Assembly: GCA_021776515.1 (NCBI GenBank)
Contig: JAJFFS010000011.1
Span: 124,001 to 188,000, forward strand
Length of the DNA: 64,000 nucleotides
DNA from: Robiginitomaculum sp.
Lineage (GTDB): Bacteria; Pseudomonadota; Alphaproteobacteria; Caulobacterales; Maricaulaceae
Direction of reading: 5' to 3'
Positions 63,540 through 64,000 of the stretch are shown here, piece by piece. The notes below the pieces were generated by a model. That model worked only from the letters and a program-made list of their open reading frames with translations, was not told where the DNA came from and searched no databases. The translations under genes and the position numbers were made by a program. The stretch's first letter is position 1, and each line of letters opens with the position of its first letter.

Positions 63540-64000
63540 ATGGCGCAAGACACAGAAATGTCACTTAAAAACTTTACGCTGCAATCCGGCGATTGTCTGA
63601 TTGACGATACCGTACGTGGACGCCTTTATGGTGCGCCTGACACACCTCTTATTATTGTTCTGGGCGGTATTTCTGCTTCACGTTTTGTGGCTGACGGGCC
63701 TCAGGGGCAAGCTGGCTGGTGGTCACCATTGGTGCACAAAAACGGCCCAATTGACCTAAACAAATTTCAGGTTCTTGGGCTTGATTATGCGCCGTGTGAG
63801 CACCGGGCAGAACAGTCTGTCTGTATTTCCACTGATGATCAGGCCAAACGGCTCCGTGCCCTGCTTGAACATATGTGTGTCGGCAAGGTGGCCGCCATTA
63901 TCGGTGCCAGTTATGGTGGTATGGTGGCGCTATCTTTTGCTCGCCTGTATCCGCAAAAGGTGGATGAGCTTTGCATCATTAGCGCCGCACACCGGCCTTA
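63540..64000 (+). CDS. Homoserine O-acyltransferase, MetX-like (partial)
   Basis: At least 153 residues; the gene continues beyond the window. The alpha/beta hydrolase features are LIIVLGGISASRFV (oxyanion region) and IGASYGGMVALSF with the nucleophile Ser of G-x-S-x-G-G, plus LDYAPC and the cap start GWWSPLVHKNGPIDLNKFQVLGLDY. This is MetX-like (acetyl or succinyl donor; the short nucleophile elbow loop resembles the succinyltransferase MetXS branch of alpha- and gammaproteobacteria). Control by the SAM riboswitch fits methionine synthesis. Confidence 0.85.
   Translation, partial: MAQDTEMSLKNFTLQSGDCLIDDTVRGRLYGAPDTPLIIVLGGISASRFVADGPQGQAGWWSPLVHKNGPIDLNKFQVLGLDYAPCEHRAEQSVCISTDDQAKRLRALLEHMCVGKVAAIIGASYGGMVALSFARLYPQKVDELCIISAAHRP

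Noticed and set aside
1-64000. CRISPR arrays, prophage or rRNA operon
   Set aside because: No regularly spaced repeats, phage structural genes or rRNA sequences were seen.

Overview
The window is a 64 kb piece of chromosome from an alphaproteobacterium of moderate GC, probably aquatic and free-living. The evidence is the set of genes: a TIGR02302/DUF4175 protein, DUF2336 and DUF1194 proteins, a cysteine-free L36, MnmC, a TadG-like protein, an orphan MotA, and a tRNA-His with a G1:U72 pair and A73 in place of the usual extra G-1. I cannot place it to genus by reading alone. Coding density is high, many genes overlap by 4 bp, and there is no prophage, CRISPR array or rRNA operon.

Layout. 0-7.4 kb: sugar-nucleotide block (phosphogluco/phosphomannomutase, Ugd, GlmM, GalU, SqdB, WecG/TagA-type glycosyltransferase), giving a route from glucose-6-P to UDP-glucose, then UDP-glucuronate and UDP-sulfoquinovose. 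7.5-21 kb: Ada-like alkylation repair protein, glyoxalase, the TIGR02302 protein, a hybrid histidine kinase with a CxxCH haem-type motif in its sensor domain, MnmC, MotA, two small secreted Cys proteins, an MFS pump, a lytic transglycosylase and a DUF1194 protein. 21.5-25.3 kb: rpmJ, then a divergent cluster with MtnA and a FucA/Ald2-type class II aldolase, which suggests the DHAP shunt for 5'-methylthioadenosine or 5'-deoxyadenosine salvage. 25.3-27 kb: a persulfide module (BigR/SqrR-like ArsR repressor, ETHE1-like dioxygenase, DUF442 sulfurtransferase). 27-32.6 kb: btuB-btuF-btuC-btuD behind a cobalamin riboswitch, ending with an FkbM methyltransferase. 32.7-50 kb: ordinary housekeeping and envelope genes (YceI, a large beta-helix-like membrane protein, tRNA-Gly, ProX, YbbN, Trm112, DUF2336, lytic transglycosylase, ThiO-like oxidase, nitroreductase/LysR pair, M16 and M48 peptidases, tRNA-His, AsmA).

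49.9-58.7 kb is the accessory region: a Phd/RelE toxin-antitoxin pair, a multi-zinc-ribbon protein, and a copper P-type ATPase gene (copA) cut in two by a 4,640 bp IS1595-family transposon (52424-57063). The transposon has about 25 bp terminal inverted repeats and a perfect 8 bp target duplication. Removing it and one copy of the duplication restores a continuous 752-codon copA. It carries a transposase, a DUF6471 protein, two related small zinc-ribbon proteins, a lipoprotein, a membrane protein and an unexplained 125 bp inverted-repeat module; the cargo function is unknown. A Met/His/Lys-rich lipoprotein precedes copA.

58.8-64 kb: TadG-like protein, gamma-glutamyltransferase, a beta/gamma-crystallin-domain secreted protein, and a SAM-I-type riboswitch with terminator in front of a MetX-type homoserine acyltransferase that runs off the window end.
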